This document shows positions 25,205 to 32,512 of a stretch of 64,000 nucleotides of DNA, in pieces (position 1 is the stretch's first letter; the number at the start of each line of letters is the position of its first letter). The translations under genes and the position numbers were made by a program. Source of the DNA: Planctomycetota bacterium. GTDB lineage: Bacteria; Planctomycetota; PLA2; JAEUHO01. The notes beneath the pieces were generated by a model. It ran no database searches and was not told the origin of the DNA. It saw only the letters and a list, made by a program, of their open reading frames with translations. Where the stretch lies: NCBI GenBank assembly GCA_029259775.1, contig JAJDEN010000019.1:1-64000 (forward strand), written 5' to 3'.

Positions 25205-26119
25205 CTACCGCTCGATCACCTCGCCGCCTTCCTTGGCGGAGACGACGACGCCGTCCTTGACCTCGATCTGCGCAGGCGGCGTGACGAGCCACACGACGTG
25301 GTCGGGCAACAGCGCCTCCTGGACCCAGGCGCCCTCGGGCAGGCGCTCGACGACGACCTGCTCGTCGGGGAAGTCCTTCGGGAGCTCGAGCAGCACGATG
25401 TCGCGCTCGCCCTCCTCCGTGTTGGCCAGGCTGTCGAGATGTTCCTCGCAGACCTCGCACGAGGCGCGCCAGATGATGATCAGGCCGGTCTCGATGCGCT
25501 GCTCTTGCGTGAGCCAGCCGTGCAGCACCGTGTCGGACAACTTCTTGCCCGCCATCGTCTCGAGATCGAGCTCGACCCAGCGCTTGAAGTTGCTTGGCGT
25601 CGTGTCGCCGGGCTTGGCCTCCCGGTCGATGAGCAGCGGGCCTGCGAGGCTCAGCGCCGCGACGATCCCGACGACCGCCCACGGCAGCTCGCGCGTGCCG
25701 GGCTCGAGGCGCCACGGACGGCTGAGCAGCAACAGCAGCGCGAGCCCACCGTCCACCGCGAGCATCAGCGTCGGCGCGATCGAGATGGCGGCGCCGAAGC
25801 AGCCGCAGTCCTCCTCCCCGTCCGCGATCTGCATGCCGAGCACGAGGAGGAAGGCGCCGACGAGCAGGAGAGCTGGCAGCCAGCCCCGCGAGGGCCGGAG
25901 CAGCGCGACCAGGCCGACGACCAACTCGATGCCGACCACCACCTTGAACAGCACGCCCGTCGCGAAGGGCAGCGAGCTGACGGCGTCCGGCAGGTCGGCG
26001 GGCGTGCCCTGCAGCAGCTTGAACACACCTCCGAAGAGGATCCACAGGGCGACGACGCGCGTGATGAGGCCGGCGGGAAGCATGGCGTGAGTATCCACGC
26101 CTCGCGGGGCTTGGGCCAT
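25205..26119 (-). CDS. MauE/DoxX-like membrane protein fused to a thioredoxin-like domain
   Basis: About 304 residues. The N-terminal half has four to five membrane helices with a Cys pair CGCFG at 105-107, as in MauE-type proteins that support disulfide formation in periplasmic partners. The second half has a thioredoxin-like domain with R-A-S-C-E-V-C (Cys221, Cys224), a CxxC active site with ordinary Cys codons. The fusion suggests that electrons move between the membrane pair and the periplasmic pair. It is the third gene of the Fur-boxed operon with a porin and a heme lipoprotein, and may help mature the latter. A TTG one codon earlier and an ATG 12 codons later are alternative starts. 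Confidence 0.85.
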   Translation of the reverse strand: MAQAPRGVDTHAMLPAGLITRVVALWILFGGVFKLLQGTPADLPDAVSSLPFATGVLFKVVVGIELVVGLVALLRPSRGWLPALLLVGAFLLVLGMQIADGEEDCGCFGAAISIAPTLMLAVDGGLALLLLLSRPWRLEPGTRELPWAVVGIVAALSLAGPLLIDREAKPGDTTPSNFKRWVELDLETMAGKKLSDTVLHGWLTQEQRIETGLIIIWRASCEVCEEHLDSLANTEEGERDIVLLELPKDFPDEQVVVERLPEGAWVQEALLPDHVVWLVTPPAQIEVKDGVVVSAKEGGEVIER

Positions 26120-26125
26120 CAATCG

Positions 26126-26497
26126 CTAGCGGGCGTTGGCCTGAAGCCAGGTCAAGACACGGGCGCGGTTGGCGCCGAAGAGGCCGGCGCGCGGTCCGTA
26201 CTTGCGAACGAAGCGGGGCCAGTCGCCCGCGCCCATGGAGCCCGGGTCGAAGGGCTCGTGGCACGCGCCACAGTGGCTCATGTAGAGCGTCCGTGCGCCC
26301 TCATCTGCGAAAGCCGGCCGCGTCGCGGTCGCAGCGACCGGGGAGGCCGCCTCCTCGGAGGCGCCGCCATACATCTTGGCGCGCAGGCCGGGATCGGCCG
26401 GCACCGAGAAGCCGGAGCAGGCCGCACCGAGGGCGCAGATCACGGCGCCGAGGATCAGCAACGCAGCGAAACGGTGCGTGGTGCTCGCGTGGGTCAT
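26126..26497 (-). CDS. Small heme-binding lipoprotein (c-type cytochrome-like)
   Basis: A 123-residue predicted lipoprotein (lipobox GAAC, Cys27) with a single c-type heme motif C-G-A-C-H at 76-80. GGAGG lies 7 bases before the ATG at 26497. The sequence after the heme site (DWPRFVRKYGPRAGLFGANRARVLTWLQ) resembles the second half of small cytochromes whose axial ligand is not clear. It would act as a periplasmic one-electron carrier. It is the middle gene of the Fur-boxed operon. Confidence 0.85.
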   Translation of the reverse strand: MTHASTTHRFAALLILGAVICALGAACSGFSVPADPGLRAKMYGGASEEAASPVAATATRPAFADEGARTLYMSHCGACHEPFDPGSMGAGDWPRFVRKYGPRAGLFGANRARVLTWLQANAR

Positions 26498-26520
26498 CGT
26501 GGTTCCTCCACTCACCGTGG

Positions 26521-27906
26521 TTAGAAGTACGTGCTGAACGACAGCGTCCACTCGTGGCCGTCGTTGCCGTTCTCGGGCCACAACCAGGCGTAGTCGAAGC
26601 GGACGACCGTGCCCTCGGTCAGGCGGTAGTTGAGCCCCAACACGAGGCTCTCGAGGTCGTCGTTGAAGCTGGCGCCCGTGACGCGGTCGTCGAGGTCCAT
26701 CGTCTGGTAGCGCGCCGCGAGCGTGAAGTGCGAGGTCGGCTGAGCCGCGCAGCCGTCACACGCCCGCAGGCTGCACGGGAAGAAGTGGTAGGCCAGCTGG
26801 ACGTAGTAGGCGTCCATGCCGCGTACCGCCGTCGCCGGATCGGCCGCATCGCGGCCGATGTCGTAGCGGTAGTACTCGCCCTGGAACTCCCACGCGCCCT
26901 TGCGCAGCAGCACGTCGACGGCATAGCCCCAGAGGTCGTTGTCATCCTGGTCGTCGTACGTGCCGTAGGTGCCCGAGGCACCGAGCTCGAGGTAGTCGAA
27001 GAAGCCGCCGGCCTGCGTGTAGTTCACACGGCCCCAGACCTGCTTGCTGTCGTTGTTGTCGCGCTTCCAGGACTGGCGGCCGTCGCGGACGCCACCGCTG
27101 TTCGTGAAACCGTCCGAGAAGCCATTGCTGAGCATCACGTCGTAGCTGATGGAGCCGCAGCTGATCGGGCAGCTGCCAAAGAGCCCGACGCCGGGCTGAC
27201 CGAAGCCCGTCGGGACCATGTAGCGCGCAACCCACGGACGCAGCGTGAAATCGTTGAGCGGATCGTCGTGATACTGGTTGTAGCGGCCGAAGGGAACCAG
27301 CGGCGCGCCCACCTTCAGGTTGAGGAAGTCGTTGTAGTGCCACGCAATGGTGAAGTGTTCGAGCTTCACGTCGCCGTCGCGGTTGCCGCCGCCGATGCCG
27401 CCGTGCTCGATTTCGAGCTCCATCGACACGTCGACGCACTTCGTGACCTCCGCGTCGAACGTCAGGATCATGCGGTGCAGGTCGAAGAAGGAGTGCGCCG
27501 TTGACTGGTCGCGGTACTCGAGCGTTGCGTACCCACCCCAGCGCAACGAGCTGAGGCCGGTCTTGTGGCTGCTTGTGCGCTCCAACCGCGGCTGGGCGAT
27601 GAGCACCTCGCTCGGCGGGGCGATGGCGCGGGGGGTGGGGGGGGCTGACGGAGTAGGTGCACGCGCGGGCGCGGGCGCGGGCGCGGGTGCCGGTGCCGGT
27701 GCCGGACCCGGGGTACGGGACGGCGCCGGGCGCTTGGCAGCGAGTTCGCTGCGCAGCGCCTCGATCTGGCGGGCCTGCTCGAGCAGCAGCTTCTCCAAGC
27801 GGTCGATACGCGCGTCGGTCGCGTCATCCGCCCAGGCCGGCTGGGCGGTCAGCGCGAGCCCGGCGAAGGCCGCGAGCAGCGCGCAGGTTCGTGCGACGGT
27901 CGTCAT
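26521..27906 (-). CDS. Outer-membrane porin (OprP/OprO-like) with coiled coil and Ala-Pro linker
   Basis: A 461-residue outer-membrane protein. A signal peptide ends AWA near 26. A short coiled coil follows (RIDRLEKLLLEQARQIEALRSEL), which could trimerise and reach the peptidoglycan. Next is an Ala-Pro linker coded by hexamer repeats, then a beta-barrel of about 350 residues ending in an aromatic (STYF), the normal signal for barrel assembly. The barrel resembles phosphate-selective porin O/P. Two Cys-rich loops (GSCPISCGS and CSLRACDGC) are unusual in porins. GGAGG precedes the ATG, and a perfect Fur box lies 34 bases upstream, so iron limitation should induce it. Confidence 0.88.
   Translation of the reverse strand: MTTVARTCALLAAFAGLALTAQPAWADDATDARIDRLEKLLLEQARQIEALRSELAAKRPAPSRTPGPAPAPAPAPAPAPARAPTPSAPPTPRAIAPPSEVLIAQPRLERTSSHKTGLSSLRWGGYATLEYRDQSTAHSFFDLHRMILTFDAEVTKCVDVSMELEIEHGGIGGGNRDGDVKLEHFTIAWHYNDFLNLKVGAPLVPFGRYNQYHDDPLNDFTLRPWVARYMVPTGFGQPGVGLFGSCPISCGSISYDVMLSNGFSDGFTNSGGVRDGRQSWKRDNNDSKQVWGRVNYTQAGGFFDYLELGASGTYGTYDDQDDNDLWGYAVDVLLRKGAWEFQGEYYRYDIGRDAADPATAVRGMDAYYVQLAYHFFPCSLRACDGCAAQPTSHFTLAARYQTMDLDDRVTGASFNDDLESLVLGLNYRLTEGTVVRFDYAWLWPENGNDGHEWTLSFSTYF
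27663..27704 (-). repeat. Hexanucleotide repeat in the porin linker
   Basis: Four GCGCGG units and three GTGCCG units in tandem (plus-strand reading). They encode alternating Ala and Pro. A change in copy number would keep the reading frame and alter linker length. Confidence 0.85.
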
Positions 27907-27939
27907 CTTCGGTCCCTCCCCAGGACGTGAGGGGGAACA

Positions 27940-27962
27940 ATAATGAGAATCATTCTCATTAT
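27940..27962 (-). promoter_or_regulatory. Fur box upstream of the porin operon
   Basis: A perfect 11-1-11 palindrome: arms ATAATGAGAAT and ATTCTCATTAT around a central C. It is strikingly AT-rich in a GC-rich region and matches the classical ferric uptake regulator site. It lies upstream of the porin start and nowhere near another promoter (the gene on the other side ends at 28038). Confidence 0.93.
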
Positions 27963-28037
27963 CAAGATATGCACGGGCGACGGGAAAGGCCAGGCAATGG
28001 GCCCTGCGGAAGACCAGGGCCTGTCCTGGGTGCTTCT

Positions 28038-30041
28038 CTAGCGCCGGAAGGCGTTGGGGCGGGCCTTGCGCCACCACGCGGAGGCGGCGCGTGCGCTGCC
28101 AGCCAGGGGGCTGTCGGGGAAGAGGCGCACGAGGCGGTCGAAGGTCTCCGCCGTGTTGCGGATCGCGGCCAGCGCGTCGTACTTGTCGTACGTCCACCAG
28201 TAGACATGGTGGACGCTCGGGCGGTAGTCCACCAGCCGGCGCCAGAGCAGGCCTTCCGAGTAGACGACCTTGTCCATCCCAGCCCAGCCGGCATGCTCGC
28301 GCTCGATCTGCTCGAAGAGGTCCATGGAGCGTACGTAGGCGACGGTGGTCGACTCGAAGCGCGCCCGTGCAACCTTGCGCAGGGCGCGCGTAGCCTCTCT
28401 CGAGTCCCCGTGCTGCAAGCTGCTCAGCATGCCGCTGAAGCTGTGCGTGTGGCGTCCGTACATCGGGAAGAGAGCGTCCCTCTGATGGAAGAACACGGCG
28501 GCCTGCTTGTAGAGCAGGTCCGCGCGCGCCTCACCGTGCGCGCGCTTCGTCCGGCGTTCGAGCTCGGCCAGCGTCATCCACACGCGCAGCTGGCGCGGCA
28601 GGCGACCGCGGTCGAGCACGACGGGCTCGGGCCAGGGCTTCAGCCGCACGGTGTCCTCGCCCCAACGACCGGTGTAGATCCCGCCGGCGGCGGCCGGCGC
28701 GCTCGGGTGCTTGCGCTTGGGCCACGCGATCGAGCCGCGTTCGCGCCGGCGCAGCGGATCTGTCGCGGGCAAGGGCGTGACGCCGCTGTCGAGACCCTGG
28801 GGCGGTGCGACGAGGTAGCGCGAACGCCAGGCCACGGCGACATCGCTCTCGGGTTCCCGGCCGACGAAGTCCTCGAGCTCACGCAGCGCGACGTCGAAGC
28901 CACGCTCCGCGGCCAGACGGCGTAGCCAGACGTACTGGAGGAAGCTGCGGTTGGGTGTGCTGAGGCCCTCGTCCTCGGAGAGAAGCAGCACGTCCTCGGG
29001 CGCCAGGTCGATCTCGCAGAGACTGGCCAGGGAGCGCACCGAGCCGCGCGCGACGTCCTGGTCGGGCAGGACCGCGGCGCGCGAGAACCAGCGTGCGGCG
29101 CCGCGGAGGTCATCTTGACTGACGTGCATCCACGCGATCCTGTTGGCCATGTCGTCGCCGCCGGGGTGGCCCGGATAGCGCCTGAGCCACGCCCTGAGCA
29201 GATCGACGGCCTCCTGACGCGAGAACCCGGCGCCGTCCACCCAGCCGACCATCTTGCCGAAGGCGTAGGTGCCGACCTCCTTCCAGCCCTTCCCGGCGTG
29301 CAGCGCCACGCGCTTGAAGTAGGGCTCGCGCAGGAAGGCCTCGATGGCGCGCCAGCTGCGCAGCACGTCCCGCGCCTCGCCGTCGCCCTGGGTTGCGATG
29401 CGGTCGTGGTCGTTGTCGTAGTCGACGAGGCGCCTGACCTTCGCCGCCGCGACGTCGGCGGCGAGGCGCTCGAAGGCGGCGCGTTCCGGCGCGCTTCCGG
29501 AAAAGGCGAGAGCGACGAGCGCATCCTCGGCGTCGGCCGCGTCGTCCCCGGCCGCGAGTGCCTGCAGCCAGGGCAACGCCGCTTCCAGCGGGAGCACCAG
29601 TGCTGCCAGGAAGATCAGGTTCTGCCGCACGACGGGCAGCTTGGCCTGTGCGAAGGCCGCTTGGATCTTGGCGAGCTTCTCGGCGTCGTCCTTCATCCCC
29701 GGCAGGCGCACCCACGTGGCCAGGAAGCGTGTCCAGCCGGGTCGCGTCGCCAGCTGCGCGATCGTCGTCTTCGACCGCCTCCGGATCGCCGCCCAACGCG
29801 CCTGCTCGCGACGCAGCGCGACCTCAGCCTGGGTTTCGGTGCCGAGCCCGGGGGCGGTGGACGCGAGCGGCTCCGGCGTGGCGGACGTGTCCGGCGGCAG
29901 CCCGTCTGTGGAAACAGCCACGGGCGGCGGCAGGTCGTCCCCCGAGAGCAGCAACACGAGACCGAGGGTCCCGAGCCCAACGGCCGTCAGCGCGGCGAGG
30001 ACACGGATTCGTTGCACGGGTGGTTCCCTACTCTTGTCCAT
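28038..30041 (-). CDS. Large membrane-anchored TPR-like protein, unknown
   Basis: A 667-residue protein with one N-terminal membrane segment (ALTAVGLGTLGLVLLL, about 15-30), so the rest is probably periplasmic. The body is helical and repetitive, with TPR-like stretches (GDDMANRIAWMHVSQDDLRGAARWFSRAAVL and AASAWWRKARPNAF at the end). No catalytic motif is seen. The start at 30041 is the last ATG before the membrane segment; the frame extends upstream over the divergent CHAD gene promoter. The function is unknown; a scaffold in the envelope is possible. Confidence 0.75.
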   Translation of the reverse strand: MDKSREPPVQRIRVLAALTAVGLGTLGLVLLLSGDDLPPPVAVSTDGLPPDTSATPEPLASTAPGLGTETQAEVALRREQARWAAIRRRSKTTIAQLATRPGWTRFLATWVRLPGMKDDAEKLAKIQAAFAQAKLPVVRQNLIFLAALVLPLEAALPWLQALAAGDDAADAEDALVALAFSGSAPERAAFERLAADVAAAKVRRLVDYDNDHDRIATQGDGEARDVLRSWRAIEAFLREPYFKRVALHAGKGWKEVGTYAFGKMVGWVDGAGFSRQEAVDLLRAWLRRYPGHPGGDDMANRIAWMHVSQDDLRGAARWFSRAAVLPDQDVARGSVRSLASLCEIDLAPEDVLLLSEDEGLSTPNRSFLQYVWLRRLAAERGFDVALRELEDFVGREPESDVAVAWRSRYLVAPPQGLDSGVTPLPATDPLRRRERGSIAWPKRKHPSAPAAAGGIYTGRWGEDTVRLKPWPEPVVLDRGRLPRQLRVWMTLAELERRTKRAHGEARADLLYKQAAVFFHQRDALFPMYGRHTHSFSGMLSSLQHGDSREATRALRKVARARFESTTVAYVRSMDLFEQIEREHAGWAGMDKVVYSEGLLWRRLVDYRPSVHHVYWWTYDKYDALAAIRNTAETFDRLVRLFPDSPLAGSARAASAWWRKARPNAFRR

Positions 30042-30127
30042 CGGTTGCGCCGCGCCCTCGCGTGAGGATTCCGGCGAGGGTCGGCCCCGCATTGCGCGTG
30101 CTCCAGCCTCCGGGACGATGGGGACAC

Positions 30128-31492
30128 ATGAGCCAGCCCCTCGATCTGCTGTACGCGTCGGCCGAGGACGCAACGCGCACCATCGCGCGCCGGATCCTCG
30201 CCCAGGCCAAGGCGGCTGCGAAGCGCCTGCTCGACGCCTCGGACGAGACGGCCCTCCACGACTTCCGGGTCGCGATCCGCCGTCTGCGCAGCACGCTCCG
30301 CGCCTGGCGCGGTCCGCTCAAGGGGCGCATCGGCCGCAAGCACGAGCGGATGCTGTCCGCGCTGCAGCGGGCGACGGGGGGCGGACGCGATGCGGAGGTT
30401 GCGCTCGACTACCTCGGTGTGCACCCGCTCAAGGAGGGTGCGGCCGCCGACGACGGACACCGCTGGCTCGTCCACCGCCTCTCGGAGCAGTTCCAGGCGT
30501 CCATGCAGGACGTGCGCGAGCCCGTGCGGGAGGCGTTCCGGAGGACGCGCCGCAAGCTGCGCCGCCGGTTGCGCGGCAAGCGGCAGCGCACCGCTCCGGT
30601 GAGTTTCGCTCAGGCGCTGGCCGCTGCCGTGGGGCGGCATGGCGAAGATCTGCGAGTCCGCCTGGAGCGCGTCGCAACGCGCGCTGACGAGGACGAGGCG
30701 CACGAGGCCCGCATCCGCGGCAAGCGTCTGCGCTACCTCGTCGAGCCGGTCGCGAAAGGGTTGCCTGAGGCCGCCGTCCTCGTCAAGCGCTGCCGGGCGC
30801 TGCAGGACGTGCTCGGCGACCTCAACGATGCCAGTGTCCTCGCGGCCGCCATTCGTGACTGGCAGTCCGAAGCCGGCCCGACTGCTCGCGAGGGGCTGGA
30901 TGCGCGCTTGGCGCAGATCGATCGACACGGCGCGACGCTGTTCGCCGCGTTCGCGCGCGACTGGTTGGGCGACGCCCGCGCTGCCCTGGCGGCGGATGTC
31001 GCCGCGCTGGTACGACGCCTGGAAGCCGCGGCACCGAACGTGGAGATCGAGCGCACCTTCCTGCTGCGTACGGCGCCGACGCTGCCCTCCGGGGCCGAGA
31101 CGTTCGAGATCGAGCAGGGCTACCTCCCATGCGAGCGTGGTGAAGAGCGCGTCCGCCGCAAGCGGGGGGCCGATGGTGTGCGGCTCATCCGCTCGACGAA
31201 GGTGGGCAAGGGCCTGCAGCGTCTCGAGCGGGAAGAGGCGATCGACGCCGTGACGTTCGACGCGCTGTGGCTGCAGACCGAGGGCCGGCGCGTGCGCAAA
31301 CGGCGTCATGTCGTGCAGGAGAACGGTCACACCTGGGAGGTCGATGAGTTCGTCGACCGTGACCTTTGGCTTGCGGAGGTCGAGCTGGACCGCGTCGACG
31401 CCGACCTGGAGCTTCCCACCTGGCTGAGCACCGTGCTGGAGCGCGAGGTCACGGAGGACACGGCCTTCAGCAACCAGCGCCTCGCCCGATAG
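30128..31492 (+). CDS. CHAD-CYTH fusion protein
   Basis: A 454-residue cytosolic protein. Residues about 10-290 form a CHAD domain, with its conserved His/Arg-rich helices (LHDFRVAIRRLRSTLRAW, AHEARIRGKRLRYLVEP, LGDLNDASV). Residues about 300-450 form a CYTH domain with the N-terminal ExE motif (EIERTFLL) and the expected basic strands (RVRRKRG, RKRRHVV). CHAD domains bind polyphosphate, and CYTH tunnels bind or cleave triphosphates. The usual fusion order is CYTH then CHAD; here it is reversed. A role in polyphosphate or inorganic triphosphate metabolism is inferred. Confidence 0.92.
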   Translation: MSQPLDLLYASAEDATRTIARRILAQAKAAAKRLLDASDETALHDFRVAIRRLRSTLRAWRGPLKGRIGRKHERMLSALQRATGGGRDAEVALDYLGVHPLKEGAAADDGHRWLVHRLSEQFQASMQDVREPVREAFRRTRRKLRRRLRGKRQRTAPVSFAQALAAAVGRHGEDLRVRLERVATRADEDEAHEARIRGKRLRYLVEPVAKGLPEAAVLVKRCRALQDVLGDLNDASVLAAAIRDWQSEAGPTAREGLDARLAQIDRHGATLFAAFARDWLGDARAALAADVAALVRRLEAAAPNVEIERTFLLRTAPTLPSGAETFEIEQGYLPCERGEERVRRKRGADGVRLIRSTKVGKGLQRLEREEAIDAVTFDALWLQTEGRRVRKRRHVVQENGHTWEVDEFVDRDLWLAEVELDRVDADLELPTWLSTVLEREVTEDTAFSNQRLAR

Positions 31493-31507
31493 GCCCATGA
31501 ATGGGCC
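31492..31507 (+). terminator. Hairpin at the end of the CHAD-CYTH gene
   Basis: GGCCCA / TGGGCC with loop TGAA, starting on the last base of the stop codon. No T-run follows, so termination is likely but not certain. Confidence 0.4.
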
Positions 31508-31567
31508 CTCGAGCGCTGGGCCCCCCTGCGGTTAGCTTCCCGATCAGTACCAGTCCGGGAGGAACCG

Positions 31568-31978
31568 ATGGTTGCACACAACGAGAAGTCTGACGACTAC
31601 CCCACGGTCATCGGCGCCGACGCCGTCTTCAAGGGCGAGCTGAGCTTCGAGGGCAGCGTCCGCATCGACGGCAAGTTCGAGGGCGGCATCAAGACGCCCG
31701 GCACGGTCTTCGTGAGCCAGAAGGGCGTCGTGAAGGCCGAGGTCAACGCAGGCAGTGTCACGGTCGACGGCACGATCGAGGGCAACGTCGTGAGTTCCGG
31801 CCGCGTCCAGCTCAATGCCTCATGCAAGCTCAAGGGCGACGTGCGCGCCGCCAAACTGCAGGTCGCCGAAGGCGCCACGTGGTCCGGCATCTGCGAGGTC
31901 GGGGCGAACGTCGCCAAGGCTTCGTCACCCGACGCTGCCATGCGGCAGATCTCGGACGCCGCCGCCGGCAAGAAGTAG
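31568..31978 (+). CDS. Bactofilin
   Basis: A 136-residue bactofilin, a polymer-forming cytoskeletal protein with a right-handed beta-helix. The repeating units are clear: GELSFEGSVRIDGKFEGGIKT, GVVKAEVNAGSVTVDGTIEGNVVSSGRVQLNASCKLKGDV. Short disordered ends flank the core, as usual. GGAGG sits 5 bases before the ATG. Bactofilins position wall enzymes or shape the cell. A second bactofilin-like gene with a zinc ribbon follows 16 bases downstream, so the two are an operon and may copolymerise. Confidence 0.95.
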   Translation: MVAHNEKSDDYPTVIGADAVFKGELSFEGSVRIDGKFEGGIKTPGTVFVSQKGVVKAEVNAGSVTVDGTIEGNVVSSGRVQLNASCKLKGDVRAAKLQVAEGATWSGICEVGANVAKASSPDAAMRQISDAAAGKK

Positions 31979-31994
31979 CGCGCGCGTCACCAGC

Positions 31995-32477
31995 ATGGCG
32001 AAACCTCGACATGCGAAGTCAGGAGCCTCGGACGAGCGGCGCATCCTATGCACCTCGTGCGGGGGTCTCCTCGTGGTGGCGGACGTGGCCAAGTCGGTCA
32101 GTTGCCGCCACTGCAATGGACGCGTGATCTGCGAGGAACTGCAGATCAACGACTACGTCGCCGTGCGCAACCTGCGCACGGCGAACCGCATCCACATCAA
32201 GAAGAAGGGCCACGTCCTGGCCGCGGTGTGGTGTGAGGACCTGCTCGTCGAGGGGCGCCTGCGGGGGGACGCGATCGCGCTCGGCCACGCGCACATCACC
32301 AAGAAGGCCCTTCTTGAAGGCAGCCTACGCGCGCGGTCGGTCGCGCTCGAGGAAGGCGCCACCGTGAGTGCCGTCATGCGCATCGGCCCGGAGCACATTC
32401 CGGAGCACGAGGCGCGCCAGGCGCCGACGCCGACCGAGGTGCTCGACCAGATGGAGACAGACGCCCGGACGCCGTAA
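31995..32477 (+). CDS. Bactofilin-like protein with N-terminal zinc ribbon
   Basis: A 160-residue protein. Four cysteines at 19, 22, 37 and 40 (CTSC...CRHC) form a zinc-ribbon. Residues about 50-130 then show bactofilin-type beta-helix turns (HVLAAVWCEDLLVEGRLRGDAIALGHAHITKKALLEGSLRARSVALEEGA). A zinc ribbon on a bactofilin core could join the filament to DNA, RNA or a protein partner. It is cotranscribed with the standard bactofilin. The start at 31995 gives a Lys/Arg-rich N-terminus. Confidence 0.85.
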   Translation: MAKPRHAKSGASDERRILCTSCGGLLVVADVAKSVSCRHCNGRVICEELQINDYVAVRNLRTANRIHIKKKGHVLAAVWCEDLLVEGRLRGDAIALGHAHITKKALLEGSLRARSVALEEGATVSAVMRIGPEHIPEHEARQAPTPTEVLDQMETDARTP

Positions 32478-32512
32478 CGGTGGGCCGCCCGCGAGTCCCC
32501 AGCCACCGACGC

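Noticed and set aside
27601-27660. G-rich run (GGGGGTGGGGGGGG) as a G-quadruplex regulator
   Set aside because: It lies inside the porin coding frame as the Pro-rich linker and has no position suited to control.
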